From positions 1,860,001 to 1,924,000 of the forward strand of contig NC_041690.1 in assembly GCF_900005765.1 (NCBI RefSeq): a DNA stretch of 64,000 nucleotides, read 5' to 3'. The position numbers and the translations under genes were made by a program. The notes under the pieces are model-generated. The model ran no database searches. It was not told the DNA's origin and worked only from the letters and a program-made list of their open reading frames with translations. Positions 22,801-35,449 of this stretch are shown here, in pieces. Each line of letters opens with the position of its first letter. Within the stretch, counting starts at the first letter, position 1. This DNA is from Plasmodium relictum (taxonomy: Eukaryota > Apicomplexa > Aconoidasida > Haemosporida > Plasmodiidae).

Positions 22801-25800
22801 AATGGAATAATGGAGAATACGATGAAAAAAAGGATTTGTCCAATCTGATTAAATATTTTACCAAAATAGAATATTACGATTTCGAAATAAGGAATATTAT
22901 GTCTAATATACATAAAAAAAAAAAAAATCAAGAAATTTCTAGAGTCAGTAAACATGATATAAATGAATATAGGGATAAGTTATATAATAATACTAATGTA
23001 CCTTTTCATTCTGAGCATTCATCAGAATTTAATAAAAAAAAACATGAAATTTTTGATGACAATTCAAATATTGATTATGACAAGCTATTTAGAAATATTT
23101 TTATAAATGAAATTACATATAAAGAGAATAGTGGTTATATTTTAGGATCGAAGAAACAAACTAAATATAATGAAAATAAAACTTTGGATAGAGGTGTAAG
23201 TAAGAAGAATAAACATGTTTCTAATTTTTTTATAAAAAAAGAAAATAAAAATAATTTGATAATAAAAAAAAATAGTAGTAATGAGAATATTACAATAAAA
23301 ACATATTTAACAAAAAAAGAAAAAAAAAAAAGAAGCAAAATTTTCTATAAATTAAATGTAGAAACAGTCTTATGCTCTTGTTGGTTCATTGATAGAATTT
23401 TATTACATTTTTTTTTGTATTTTTACTTTTCATGTATAATTGATTACACATCTAAATCAAATATGTATGCAGATTCTCCTTATATTATTCAAGGAATAAT
23501 TTTAATTATTTATTATTTGCAATCAGGTAATGACTTAACCTTAAAAACTAAAAAACAATATAATGATGGGTTGGAATCTACATTAATTCCTATTTCAACT
23601 TTTATACTTTACTTTGTAATTCATTTATTTTATTCTTTTTTTGATAAAGATTTATTATCAATACAAGAAAATAAAGATCAAGATCGTTTACAATTATTTT
23701 TAAAAAGGAGACGCTTTGATAACAGGGAAAAAGAAACAGATGCAAATATAAGAGATACTTATTCTAAATATAAGAATCAAATGATCACTGTTCAAAATGC
23801 AAGCAAATTTTATTTTATAGTAAAAAATTTTGAGGATTTCTTGTCTTATAGAACAGTTGATGAAAAGATATTGGAGATTAATAAAAATAATATTGATATA
23901 AATAATACAGAAAATTATGAAGGGAAATCATCGTATAGCGAAGAAACAGAAGAAAAGGAATCCTCTATTATAAAAAGTGATCAGGATAAAAAAGACAAAA
24001 AATATAAAAAAAAAAAAAAAAAATTCTTACTATGTGCTGTCATTCCAAAAAATAGTCTTTCTTTTGATAGTCAGGTAACAATTGACGAAGAATGTAAAAG
24101 AAAAATAGAAAAGAAAAAAATAATGAAAAAACAACAAAATAATGATATGATATATTTAAAAAGGTACTATAATATTTTATTATTTTTTAATTATAATCAT
24201 TTAGAAAATTTAATCAGTCCATATGTTCCTAACATTTTATCTTATTATTTAAATGAACAATTTTATACTAACGATTATTTTTTTTTTAATTTTATTATAT
24301 CAAATAATAAAAAAAAAATGAATAATATAAATTGTAAATTAAACATGAAACACAAAAACAAATATGATGACTTTAATATAATTAATAAAAAAAATAAACA
24401 CGAAAAATATTTAGATGATATTTCTAAAGATAATTATAGCTTAAATTATGGTTCGAATAATAATAAAAATGTTTTAGATTATAAAGAAAAATGCATAAAT
24501 AACCATAACAAGAAACCTAGCAAAATGTCTAATGCAGAAAATGATAATATTATTATAAAATATAACACTAATAAAAATTTTAATAATTTCTCATTAATAG
24601 ATATATCAAGAATTGAGAAAATCATGATAGATATATTGCTCATGAGAATAATTAGCTGTGATTTTAGAAATTATTTTTTTCTTATTTTTTGCAATTATAG
24701 AAAATTTATCGACATGTACTCCTTACCATATATATTGGATATATTTGTGATAATTCATAATTTCTTTACAATAAATGGTAATAATAAAAAATCAAAAAAA
24801 TTAAATACTTACAATATAAAAGGTAAAAATAAAAACAAGAATAATGACGAAGATAAAGATCCAAAGGATGATCATTTGCAATGTCAGCTTAATGAGCATA
24901 TCCAAAATGAAGAAGAATATAGTGAATTATTTGAACTTAGTTATAATATTTATTTTGAAGATGACGACATTAACGAATATAATGAAGAAAATGATAATGA
25001 TGAGGAAAACGGGTATGATACTATAGAAACTGCATATAAGAAAAAAGAGAAAAAAGAAAATATTTCCATTGTTCATGATAATAATATTTCAAATAAAGAA
25101 AAAAAGAAAGTAAATTTTCAGGATGACACAAATAATTTTAATAAAAAGATATTAAATGAAAATGATATTTTTGGTAATAATTTAAAAAAAATTAGTGATG
25201 GTAATTCGTATAATAAAGATCCAACGAACATTATAAATTTTAATTTTTATAGTATTTTGAATACTCATAAACTATCTAATTATTTTAAATATTTTATATA
25301 TAATAGTTCTAAAAATATATTTTATAACATTTTATCTAGCGTAAAAGATGATATAGAATTAAACAAAAATGTTAATTATGATAACTTAATAAATTATGAA
25401 AATGATTATACTAAAAATGTTACTGATGGAATACAAAACATAAATGAAAACAATTATACAAACGAAGAAGAAGACATAGATAAAAATAGTGATAAGAAAA
25501 AAGAGAATTATTCACAAAATTCTGATGATATTATAATTAATCATTATGTAGATATTATAAAAAAATACATAAATGAAATTATCGTTGAAATTTTATTTTT
25601 TTCTAATATATGGAAACATTATTTACCATTAGAGGAACACCCATTAATAGTATTATATGCAGCTAATAAAACTTTGTATTATGAAGTTTTAAAACTTATA
25701 AAGTATTTCAAAGATAAAAATTTATTTAACCAGTCATTCTCTATCATTGTCTCTTTATACAACTTTAATTTGTTAAATAAAGAAATAGTTCTTCAAACTA

Positions 25801-27996
25801 ATACATATGTGAAATATCAATTATTGGTAAGTAAAAATTGTGAAATATCCCATAAAAAAGAGAAGACAAAAAATGATGGTAATGCTAATAATAAGAATAA
25901 TATTAATTATAATAGATTAGATAATAATAAATGTAAAAATAAAAATGAAAAAATGAAAAATAAAGTTTTACATTATTACGAAAATAGAAGCTCTTTTAAA
26001 GCGACCAACTCTGATAAAAATGTTGAAGAATATTATAATATGCTTAATAATGAAATTATTGAAAGTGAAGAAAAAGATTATAATAATAATTCAGATAAAG
26101 ATGATATGTTTATAAATTTATCATTAATAATTTCCAATTCAAACAATCCATGTATGATAAAATTAATGTTCATGTTAGAAAAAATATTTATCCAAATTAT
26201 TGATGAAAAACTAGAGGGTAAACATAAATTATTAACAGAATGTTTAAAAAATGAAAAACTTATTCCTTTGAATTTCCCTGATATTATTTATAATTCAACC
26301 GCTGTTGATATTTTTTCAATTATTTCTCACATTTTAGAAGTATTATTTGAATATAAATGCCCAATAGAATGGATTATTACACCCTTTTTGGGGTTTTTAA
26401 ATAGCTTTATAAATGAATATTGTGAAAACTATAAAAAACTTTATTCCTCTTTCATTATATCAGTACTTAATCAATATACAGATAAATATTTTAATGATTT
26501 ATTAAATTTAAAAGAACAGCAAAAAATACAATGGAATAAGTATTCTAGTGATAAAAAAAAAAAAAAAAGTAATAAAAATACGGAGGAAATATCTAATGAA
26601 AATATCAATATTTTTAGAGTAAATGATAACATTGGAAATGACGATGACGAAGAAATAATTCATAGTAATATTGAAGAAGAATTTAATGACATTAATGAAA
26701 TAACCAAAAGAATCAAAGATAAAAAGAAAAAAAAAAGTGTTTTTTACAAATTTTTTGATTATGAAGAAGTAGATTTAAAAAAAAAAAGTAAAATAAATGA
26801 AAAGTTAGGAGATAAAAAAAATTTATCTATGAAAAAGTCAAATTTGAAAAAAAGTATTATACAAAAAAGTTCCATATATAATCATATAAAAAAAAAATCA
26901 AATGAAGGAGATGAATTAGAAATAAATGAAGAAGATAAAGAAAGAAAAAAAAGGAATTTATACATGAGTAATGATTTAATAAATATTATTGAAGAAATAA
27001 ACTATTTATTTAGTGATTCTGATTTATCAAATTCCTTAGTTATAACTTGGAATTTATACTTTTTTTTAGAACAGTTACCTTTGATAAAAAAAAAATTTGA
27101 GAAATATATTTTAGAATATATATGCACTCGCACAAAAAATGTAGAAAAGATAACTCAAATTTTTAATAACTATGTTGAATTTGATATAACAATAGAAAAA
27201 TTGCAGAAAAATATTTATACAAAAACAATATTAGATGTTTTGGATACTTCTATTAATAATATCAAAAATACATTAAATAATACATTGTATTATATATTTA
27301 AAATTTTATCAATAAGAATCATTTGTTATGAGTTTCAAGATGAAATATTCTATAAACTTTATGATAATTTTTATTTAAATAATATTAAAAATATCGTGAA
27401 TATTTTTCCAAATACTATAGAAAAATTTTTTGTTCAATTGCCTAAGATATATTTTAAGAGCATATTAACTGTATTTATAGAATTTTTTATAAAAATTTGG
27501 ATGTTAACAATAGTTGAGAAAGGTTTTTCAAATTTTGTTTACACTGATGATCATATAAACATTATGAAAAAAGATAACCAACATGTAAAAAATTATATTC
27601 AAATTAATAATATCCAATCTACTCACTATTTTTTAAGTGAAAAATGTGATATTAACGAGTATATAGACATGTTTTTTGATAAATTACATAACAATCGTGA
27701 TATGTTTAATAAAATAATCAGTGATCAAAAACATAAAAAATCAAAAAATATTGTTTCATCAGCGTATAACAAGGGAATGTAAGTATTTCTGTTTTAATTT
27801 GCTTTTATATATATATATTTAATTGTTTTTATTACTTTATAAAAGTTCAGGAATTTTAACATAATTTCCTTTGATGTAAATATTTATTATTAATATTAAT
27901 TATTATTTTATTTTATTTATTATTTTTTTTTTTTAAATTGTTAGGGCAATTATAACAGGAAAGAATAATAACCATGAAGAAAAAAAAAAATTGTAA
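19896..27996 (+). CDS. Giant Munc13/DUF810-like protein, 2 exons
   Basis: Exon 1 is 19896-27778, ending at a strong donor (GTAAGTATT). Exon 2 is 27945-27996 and adds AIITGKNNNHEEKKKL, giving 2644 residues. The N-terminal ~300 residues are helical and coiled-coil-like (DYNGIKTNREIKKIF; KFGKNASKLLIHKSQERI). Long Asn/Lys/Asp/Glu insertions separate hydrophobic helical blocks. Around residues 2130-2180, VDIFSIISHILEVLFEY followed by FLGFLNSFINEYCENY resembles the MHD1 segment of Munc13 and the fungal/plant DUF810 proteins. Around 2440-2530, ILDVLDTSINNIKNTLNNTL through FFIKIWMLTIVEKGF resembles MHD2. Munc13-like proteins prime vesicle fusion by opening syntaxin. I see no C2 domain. The family call is moderate, but the gene is certain. 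Confidence 0.9.
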
Positions 27997-28479
27997 AGAC
28001 AGCATTTTTAATTTTTCTATAAGAAAAGATATTACAAATTAAATAATATGATATGAATAAAATTTTATCAAAAGAAAAAAGAAAAGAAAAAACAGTATTC
28101 ATTAATAACATTTTTTAATTTATATTTTTATTTTGTTATTTTTATATATTATTATTTTTTTTTTTTTATATTAATACAAGTATTCTTGTTTTAGATTTAG
28201 GTATGTCCTTAATACTATATTTTTTTACATTTTAATAAATTTATATGTATCTTGTATATATATATATGTAAAATAATATTATTCTATTTTTTGTTATACA
28301 TTTAATTTATCATTTTATAAAAAAAAAATTAAACTTTATTTTACCAAATAAATTTTTATATTTAAAAAAAAAGGTTAAGCATTTTAATAAAATTATAAAA
28401 AAAAAATAATTACAAAAAAAAAAAAAATAGGTAAATAGATAAATTTTATAAAAAATGTTTTAAATTTAAATTAAAAAAA
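27997..28479. other. Intergenic spacer, convergent 3' ends
   Basis: This spacer lies between the giant gene and ADAT2, whose 3' ends face each other. It consists of A and T runs and a TA run near 28254-28267. No gene is seen. Confidence 0.5.
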
Positions 28480-29820
28480 TTATATTAATGCTCTTCTTCT
28501 TTTTTCTTTTGGTGCTAAAAAAAAAAAATAAAAAACAATAAAGAATCCGTAAAATGCCCAATATAAAGAAAAATACGTAAGTACATATAGAACGTATATA
28601 CAAATAATATATCTCCTAAAATATAAAATATTAATGCATAAGAAATAAAATAGACGAAATAATAAGAAAAATAGAAATAAACCTAATGGGTTTCCAGCTT
28701 TATAAAAATATTTCATAAGACTAATACTTTTTTCTGTACATTCATTTTTTATAAAATGCACATTAAGCTCTTTATACCTATATAAATTCAAAATTATATA
28801 TGATTATCAATATTTTTGCATTTTACATTTAATTTTCTTTTTTTTTTTTTTTTTTCTTTCTTACATTTTATGTAAAGAAAGTACAGAACCACATCCACCA
28901 AAGCGTTCGTTTAAACAGCAGAAATAAATATTTTTTATTCCTATCATAAAAAAATATATATATATATATAAAATAAAGTATACATATTTATCATAATAAA
29001 ATAAATAAATAAAACGGAACATTATAATAATTTTTTCTTTTTTTTTTAACCTATTAATTTTAGTGCATAAACACACATAATACATGGTTCACATGTTACA
29101 ACAATACAGCACTTTTTAAGATTTTCTAGTTTTTCTTTAATATCATTTTTTTTTTTATCAATATTTAAAGTAATTTCATAATTTTCACTATATTTTTCAT
29201 TTTTGTTATTTTCATTATGTACTTCATTAATATTTTTTTCTTCATGTTCTTTTCTATTGTTTTCTTCATATTTACAATTTATTTTTATATCTTTTATTTC
29301 TTTATCTCTATTTGATTTATTCAAATAATTGAATATAGAATCCTCTATATGATTATCTTTATTGTTAAAGCATTTAATGAAATTCAAATTTTTCGTCTGC
29401 TCATAATTTTCATCATAAATATATTTATCTATTGCAATCAATTCACAATGTCTACATCCATTTTTTGATTCATTCGTTTGATTATATGAACTTGATATAA
29501 TTTTCTTTTCCTCATTTATTAATAAACAAAATATAGGCATTTCCTTTAATTCTATATGTAAACTTTTTTCGGCCTTCATAAAGTTAACAAAAGAAAAAAA
29601 AAATTATATATTAATATTCAACTAAAAAAGAATAAATTATTGTATATATACATTTTTTTTTAATAATATCATAATACATATTATATGTCTATATTTTATT
29701 TATCTATTGCTTTATTTAGCTTTTTTTTTTCTCTCTTTTTTTTTTTTTTTTTTTTTTGGTTACTTCACTTAATGCTATATTCAAAAAATAAGTTGCTTCT
29801 TTTTCACTTAATTCAGTCAT
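28480..29820 (-). CDS. ADAT2: tRNA-specific adenosine-34 deaminase catalytic subunit (ADAT2/Tad2), 5 exons
   Basis: The exons on the minus strand are 29820-29764, 29573-29051, 28940-28865, 28777-28683 and 28514-28480, giving 261 residues. The enzyme converts A34 to inosine in tRNA anticodons, as a dimer with ADAT3. The zinc motifs are HCE at residues 61-63 (usual form HAE) and PCIMC at 182-186. CCLNERFGGCGSVLSL matches the family's CQNERFGGCGSVL. The C-terminal exons encode LMKYFYKAGNPL and then APKEKRRRALI, like human FYKQENPNAPKSK. Exon 1 (MTELSEKEATYFLNIALSE) joins to AEKSLHIELKEMPIFCLL, giving the family's first helix. I therefore prefer it over the in-frame ATG at 29579, which would lie in the intron. 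A Lys/Asn/Glu-rich insertion of about 90 residues separates the two zinc motifs. Confidence 0.88.
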
Positions 29821-30865
29821 CTTTTTGTTATATTCTTAAAAAAGATATTTCATAAAATACTTATAATAATAAGTCAAATAATATATTACTAAATGTTTTT
29901 CATTAAAATATTTTGTTGAATCCTTGACTTTTTTAATGTACAATTATTTCTTTCATTTATACAAATAATACTTGATAAAAAGTATACATATATATATATT
30001 TTTAAGTTAATTTACAACTCCACTTTTTTGGAATCTATATGTAAAAAATAATAAAATTCATAATTTACATTGTCAACAAAAAAAAAAATATGTAAATATA
30101 TTATTCATTTATTTAATTCAAAAAAAAAGAGTTAAAATAGAAAAATATAAAAAAGTAAAAAATAAAAATCTTATATAAAATAAATATTTTACTTTTTTTA
30201 CAATTTTGTTTTTTTTTTATACTAATATTTAATTTATAGATTTTGATGAAAACATTATGGAACAAATAAAGAAAAAAAAATAATAATAATATATAAAATA
30301 AATAATAATAATAATAATTAATAATAAAAATTAATATTTTTTTTAAAATTTAAAAAAAAAAAATAATAGCATAACAATTAATAACAATAAAAAAACAAGT
30401 ATCATATTATAGAGAAAAATTTCACTGTAAAATTAATTATTATATATATATATATGTATATATGTTCATATAATAAAAATATTCAAATAAAATTAAAAAA
30501 AAGATTAATAAACAATAATAATCTCAAAATTTTTTCAAAAAGATTAATATTTTTATGAAACAGAGAAAATACAAATTTTAGTTTTTCCTTACGCAAGATA
30601 ATAAACGTATTTACTTTAAAAAAAAAATTAAAATTTTTAAATTATAAGATATAAATGAAAGAAATTATGTTTACCTTTAGGAAATAAAGTATTTTAATTC
30701 AAAAAAAAAAAAATAAAATAAAATGAAATAAAATTTTTACTTTTTTCAATACTATCAATTTATGATATTAGGTTTTATATATATGTGTGTATATTCAAAC
30801 CTTGATACTAGAAAAATAAAATGATATTTCTAAAATAGTTTATAAAAACATGATATTAAATGTTT
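29821..30865. other. Intergenic spacer
   Basis: This spacer of about 1 kb lies between the ADAT2 start and the TKL3 stop, both on the minus strand. It is AT-rich with T runs and an AATAAT-type repeat near 30280-30325. No gene or RNA is recognised. Confidence 0.5.
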
Positions 30866-33800
30866 TTATCCATCAAAGAAAGAAATAATATCTGAATGTA
30901 ATTTCTTTTCAGCTGTAATTCTAATGTCTTCTAATTTTTTTGCAATTACATGAAAAAGAGGTCTTTTTGTAAAATCATATTCTAGCATACTCTTTAAAAG
31001 ATTTGATAATTCAGTCGGCAAATCATTTGGAATAGGCAATACTAACTCACCAGCTGATATTTTACAAAAAACTTCTGAAGCAGATAATCCATCATATGCA
31101 ATTTTTTTTGTTAAAGCCTCCCATAAACTAACAGCAAATGACCAAACATCGGATTCTTTGAAAAATCCTTCTCCTTTCAAAACTTCGGGAGCTGCATAAA
31201 AAATGTTTCCATACATAGCATATGCAGTTGGACTATCATTTGGAGAAAAATTCGTAGATAAACCAAAATCAGATATAACAGCATTTTGATATTCATCCAG
31301 TAATATATTAGATAATTTTAAATCTCTATGAAAAAAATGATTAGAATGGATATTATGCATTCCCTCTGCCACTTGTTGAAATATTTTAACTATTTTTGGT
31401 CTTGATAAATATCTTATATAAGAATTCTTTTTTTTTTCATCTCTGTATATATATTTTTCTAAACTACCACCAGGACAATATTGCAATATTAAAGATTCTT
31501 CTCCTTCTTTTAAACTACAGACTCCTATTAATTTTATTACATGCTTGCATTCCTGCAAGGAATACAAAATTTTTGCTTCATAATTTCTATATTTCACAGG
31601 TGTTGGGAAATAACGAAAAATTTCTAAATTTGCCATTTTTTTAATTTTTTTATTTTTTTGTAATGTATCAGAATTATTCATTATTTCTTCTTCACTTTTT
31701 TTTTTTTTTTCTTCTTCATTTTCTTCTTGTTCCTCTACCTTATCCTCTTGTGTGTGTTTCTTTTCTAGCTCATAGTTAACTAAATTCAAATTTTTGTTAA
31801 TTTTAGGTAAAATGCATTTTTGACTAGATCTTGGGGTTGATATGTAACTTTCACAGTAAGTTTCTTCATTTATTTGTTTAGGGTTATATAAAAAAATTTT
31901 ACAAGCAACATAAATACCTTTATATTTTGCTTTAAATACTTGTGCATAGCTTCCTCCTCCTACTTTATTTAATAAAGATATATCAATACTGCATATATTT
32001 GTAATTTTATTAAAAGAGAATCTTTTACTAGTGTTAAAATTGATTGACAATGGATCGGCATTATCTAAAGAATTTACCAAAAATCGAAAAACAGATAAAA
32101 CAAATTTTCTAACATAAGAATTATTTATATTCAACTTCTTTAACTCTTTATCTGTTAACTTTAATATATGATATCCTCTTATCTTATTTATCTTAAATAA
32201 ATATGCTTCTTTTTTTAAACCTATCATTTTTAAAAAATTATATAACATATTTACAGACCATTTATTATAGTCAGAAGCTCTTAATTTTACATCTTCATTA
32301 ATTATATCAAATTTATCTTCATTTGATGTTAAATAATCATCAATAAATAAAAAACAGTTTTTTTGCCTATCATCGTGAGTTTCTGGAAAGGTTGCTCCTC
32401 TTAATTTTTTTCTAAGAAATCCTCTATCATAATCAAAAATATGAAATTCTTCTTTTTTATATTGAGATATATTATCCCACTTTTTATTTATATCTGGTTC
32501 AAAAATGTTCTGCTTTAATAAATTTTCATCTTTACTTTTTTCTTTTCTTTTAATGTCTCTTTGATTATTTTCAATTTCAGATTTAAATGGTAAATTTTTT
32601 TTTTTTTGCTCTTCAAAAACTTCCTTTATGTTAAATTTTGTTTTTGTTGTGTTCATATATTCTCTCCACTGATTATTCTTCATATAATTTTCCTTATTTT
32701 CCAAAAAATTTTGAAAAGTAGTAATTTCATTATTTTTAATAACGAAATTATCATTATTTATATTTTCACAAAGCAAGTTTTTATATTCATCATTAATTTT
32801 TATATTTAACTTATTCTGATCCTCTACTATGTCTTCATCACCATTTTTCAAATTAACATGAGATTTTATATTTTTTTTTTTAACAGAGGCAGCATCAAAG
32901 TTACACAAGTTATCTTCTTTATAACTATTATTCAAATATTCATTTTCATTGTCTTTCTCTGCATTACTTTGTAACTTACTTTCAATAATAAAGTCACTAT
33001 AATTTATTTCTTCGTAATTATTAAATATTATATCATCTTTTTCTTCTATATTGCTTTTTAAATCTAATTTTTGTGAACCCAAATTCATAAAATTAAATGT
33101 TTCTTTCTCATTTTTATCGAAATTATCTTCCATTTCTCTTTTATCATAAGGAAATTTTATAGAATCATTCTGTATGTTATTTTTATCTGTCTTTTCATTA
33201 TCAATTTTTTGTTTATTTAATATTTTTAAAGGGCATATATATTCATTTTTAAGTAATTTTTTACTATTTAATAAATTCCTTTCTTCATCCTTTTCAGAAA
33301 AATTTTCTTCATCATCTGTATCTAATGATGTCACTATAATATTCATTGGACTTGAAATGTGAGTAGTTTTACATTTTTTTTTTCTTCTTACAGAAGTTTT
33401 ATCATTTTTGGAAAGAGAATTTTTATTTAATAATAAATCATTTTTAATAAAATTCATAACTGGAGGCTTTAAATAATTTATAGTATGGGCTGGTGAAGTT
33501 TTATGTTTACTATTCCTTCTGAAGTAACTAGAAAGCATACTTAAATTTTTTATTTTACTTCCTTCTTCGACTTTTTTATGTAAATAATTATTACTTTTTG
33601 CATTAAATAAAAAACTGTTTGTCATAACATTTTCGTTGCAATGTTTATCATACAGAGAAGAATAAGCTCCTACAGATTTGCTATCTGATACAGAAGTTGA
33701 ATTACTTACATTAGTATATTTTTCGGAAGTACAAAAATCAGTATCACTTTTTTCCATTTTATTATTTATTAAATCATTATCATTATTATTATTATTATTA

Positions 33801-35449
33801 CACATCTTTAAATTTTTGTCGGAATTTTCATTGTTTTTATAAGAATCCAAATGTTCGCATTTATTTTGTATAATAAAATTATCACTATCACTCATTATAA
33901 TAACTGATTTAATACTTATAGGACTTCTATAGCCAAACTCTGTTGAATATTCATTATATTTAATAAAATAGCCAATGGCGTTATTCATTTTATATTCCCC
34001 TTCAAATATTACTCTATCATTATATATAAGCATTCCCCATCCATTTCTTACATTATTAAATGTTTCTCCAATGTAATAATATTTTTTAATTTTTTCTTTA
34101 TCTGATATATTTAATGACACACTAGAAATAGATGAATATGTATCAAATATTTTATTGCATTCTGATGAAGATTTTTTCATGGGTTTGTTTTTATTTTCAT
34201 TTATCTCATTATAATATTCATTATAAAGATATTCATTAGAAGAATTTGCAACATTGTCTTCTATGTTATTTTTCCTTACGTTATTTTGTTCTTCATAAAC
34301 TTTACTGTGATAACTATCCAAGGAATACTCTGATTTATAATTAAATGAATTCTTTTTTCCTAATCTTTCTTCATTACTTTTCACAGATTCTTTTTTAAAA
34401 TAACATCCATAGTTATATAAATTTTTTATATTATTTCCTTTATGTGAAAATGATGAATTAAATCTATTTATTTTCTTATCATTATAAAGATCCTCTTTAC
34501 TTTTAATTGATTCATCATATTCATAATATATATTTGATATCCTATTACCTGTATATGTATGATATAAAAATTCCGGATTTTCATTTTCAATTAATTCTAT
34601 ATCTATTCCACCAGTATCATGAACAACTAAACTTTTGACATTTTTTTTTAAAAAAACATCTGATATTATATCACTATTTACTAATCTTGTGCTTTTTACA
34701 TCATTTTTTTTATTTATGCTTGTGTCTATTGTACTTATGCTATTTTTCATTTTTCCTTTTTTATTCTTATTTTCATCTTCACCATTATCTTCTTCTTCTT
34801 CATTTTCTTCTTCATATTTTTCTTTATTTTTCATATCATTATCATCTTTTTTTCTTTCACTATCATTCTTTTTATCATGACATATTTCCTTATCTTTATC
34901 AGCAATTTTCTTCTTTTCATTGTCTTCATCTTTTTTATTACATACTATTGTTTTGTGAGTTGTGCTATATACATTTTTTATATTGAAATCATTTTCATTA
35001 GATGAACTTTTATATAATAAATTGTCTTTATTTTTTGAACAATTAACATCATCAGAAAATTTTTTATAAATAATATTGTTGTCTTTATTTATAATTTTTT
35101 TCTTTTTTTCGACAAGATATGAAATATTTTTTTCTTTTTTTGTTTCATTTTCATTTTTTTTATCTTCACTATATGTTATATTTTGAGATAAATTTCTAAA
35201 TATCTTACGGAAAAATGAAGCATAAAATTTTTTGTTTTCTTTTTCATTTTCAAACAATTTTTTAGGAGGTTCTGTTTTAAATCTTCTGTTACTCCTTAAA
35301 AAATTTTTATTGCAAAATTGTTCATATTTATTTTCATTAAAGTTATTATTCAAATTTAAACGTTCATCTAAATTTTTTAAATTATCGAAATATAATTTAT
35401 CAACATTGCAAAATAGTTTTCTTGATACACCTGAATGAAATCCACTCAT
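30866..35449 (-). CDS. TKL3: Tyrosine kinase-like kinase TKL3 (MORN, SAM and kinase domains)
   Basis: This is a single-exon, 1527-residue protein. Its domain order is a long disordered N-terminus, MORN-like repeats at about 452-495 (YYIGETFNNVRNGWGMLIY; FEGEYKMNNAIGYF), another low-complexity stretch, a SAM domain at about 1055-1120 (WSVNMLYNFLKMIGLKKEAYLF), and a kinase domain from about 1150 to the end. The kinase has an intact glycine loop (VGGGSYAQVF), VACK lysine, HRDLKLSN loop near 1375, DFG near 1394 and APEVL, so it should be active. A 100-residue charged insertion sits between the VACK strand and the alpha-C Glu (NYEAKIL). P. falciparum TKL3 is described with the same SAM and MORN parts, and its SAM domain supports kinase activity. 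The gene shares a 2.6 kb divergent spacer with glutamyl-tRNA synthetase. Confidence 0.95.
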   Translation of the reverse strand: MSGFHSGVSRKLFCNVDKLYFDNLKNLDERLNLNNNFNENKYEQFCNKNFLRSNRRFKTEPPKKLFENEKENKKFYASFFRKIFRNLSQNITYSEDKKNENETKKEKNISYLVEKKKKIINKDNNIIYKKFSDDVNCSKNKDNLLYKSSSNENDFNIKNVYSTTHKTIVCNKKDEDNEKKKIADKDKEICHDKKNDSERKKDDNDMKNKEKYEEENEEEEDNGEDENKNKKGKMKNSISTIDTSINKKNDVKSTRLVNSDIISDVFLKKNVKSLVVHDTGGIDIELIENENPEFLYHTYTGNRISNIYYEYDESIKSKEDLYNDKKINRFNSSFSHKGNNIKNLYNYGCYFKKESVKSNEERLGKKNSFNYKSEYSLDSYHSKVYEEQNNVRKNNIEDNVANSSNEYLYNEYYNEINENKNKPMKKSSSECNKIFDTYSSISSVSLNISDKEKIKKYYYIGETFNNVRNGWGMLIYNDRVIFEGEYKMNNAIGYFIKYNEYSTEFGYRSPISIKSVIIMSDSDNFIIQNKCEHLDSYKNNENSDKNLKMCNNNNNNDNDLINNKMEKSDTDFCTSEKYTNVSNSTSVSDSKSVGAYSSLYDKHCNENVMTNSFLFNAKSNNYLHKKVEEGSKIKNLSMLSSYFRRNSKHKTSPAHTINYLKPPVMNFIKNDLLLNKNSLSKNDKTSVRRKKKCKTTHISSPMNIIVTSLDTDDEENFSEKDEERNLLNSKKLLKNEYICPLKILNKQKIDNEKTDKNNIQNDSIKFPYDKREMEDNFDKNEKETFNFMNLGSQKLDLKSNIEEKDDIIFNNYEEINYSDFIIESKLQSNAEKDNENEYLNNSYKEDNLCNFDAASVKKKNIKSHVNLKNGDEDIVEDQNKLNIKINDEYKNLLCENINNDNFVIKNNEITTFQNFLENKENYMKNNQWREYMNTTKTKFNIKEVFEEQKKKNLPFKSEIENNQRDIKRKEKSKDENLLKQNIFEPDINKKWDNISQYKKEEFHIFDYDRGFLRKKLRGATFPETHDDRQKNCFLFIDDYLTSNEDKFDIINEDVKLRASDYNKWSVNMLYNFLKMIGLKKEAYLFKINKIRGYHILKLTDKELKKLNINNSYVRKFVLSVFRFLVNSLDNADPLSINFNTSKRFSFNKITNICSIDISLLNKVGGGSYAQVFKAKYKGIYVACKIFLYNPKQINEETYCESYISTPRSSQKCILPKINKNLNLVNYELEKKHTQEDKVEEQEENEEEKKKKSEEEIMNNSDTLQKNKKIKKMANLEIFRYFPTPVKYRNYEAKILYSLQECKHVIKLIGVCSLKEGEESLILQYCPGGSLEKYIYRDEKKKNSYIRYLSRPKIVKIFQQVAEGMHNIHSNHFFHRDLKLSNILLDEYQNAVISDFGLSTNFSPNDSPTAYAMYGNIFYAAPEVLKGEGFFKESDVWSFAVSLWEALTKKIAYDGLSASEVFCKISAGELVLPIPNDLPTELSNLLKSMLEYDFTKRPLFHVIAKKLEDIRITAEKKLHSDIISFFDG

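Noticed and set aside
29573-29579. ATG at 29579 as the ADAT2 start
   Set aside because: An upstream exon (29820-29764) splices in frame to base 29573 and restores the family's first helix, leaving this ATG inside the intron. It remains a fallback if the exon is not confirmed.
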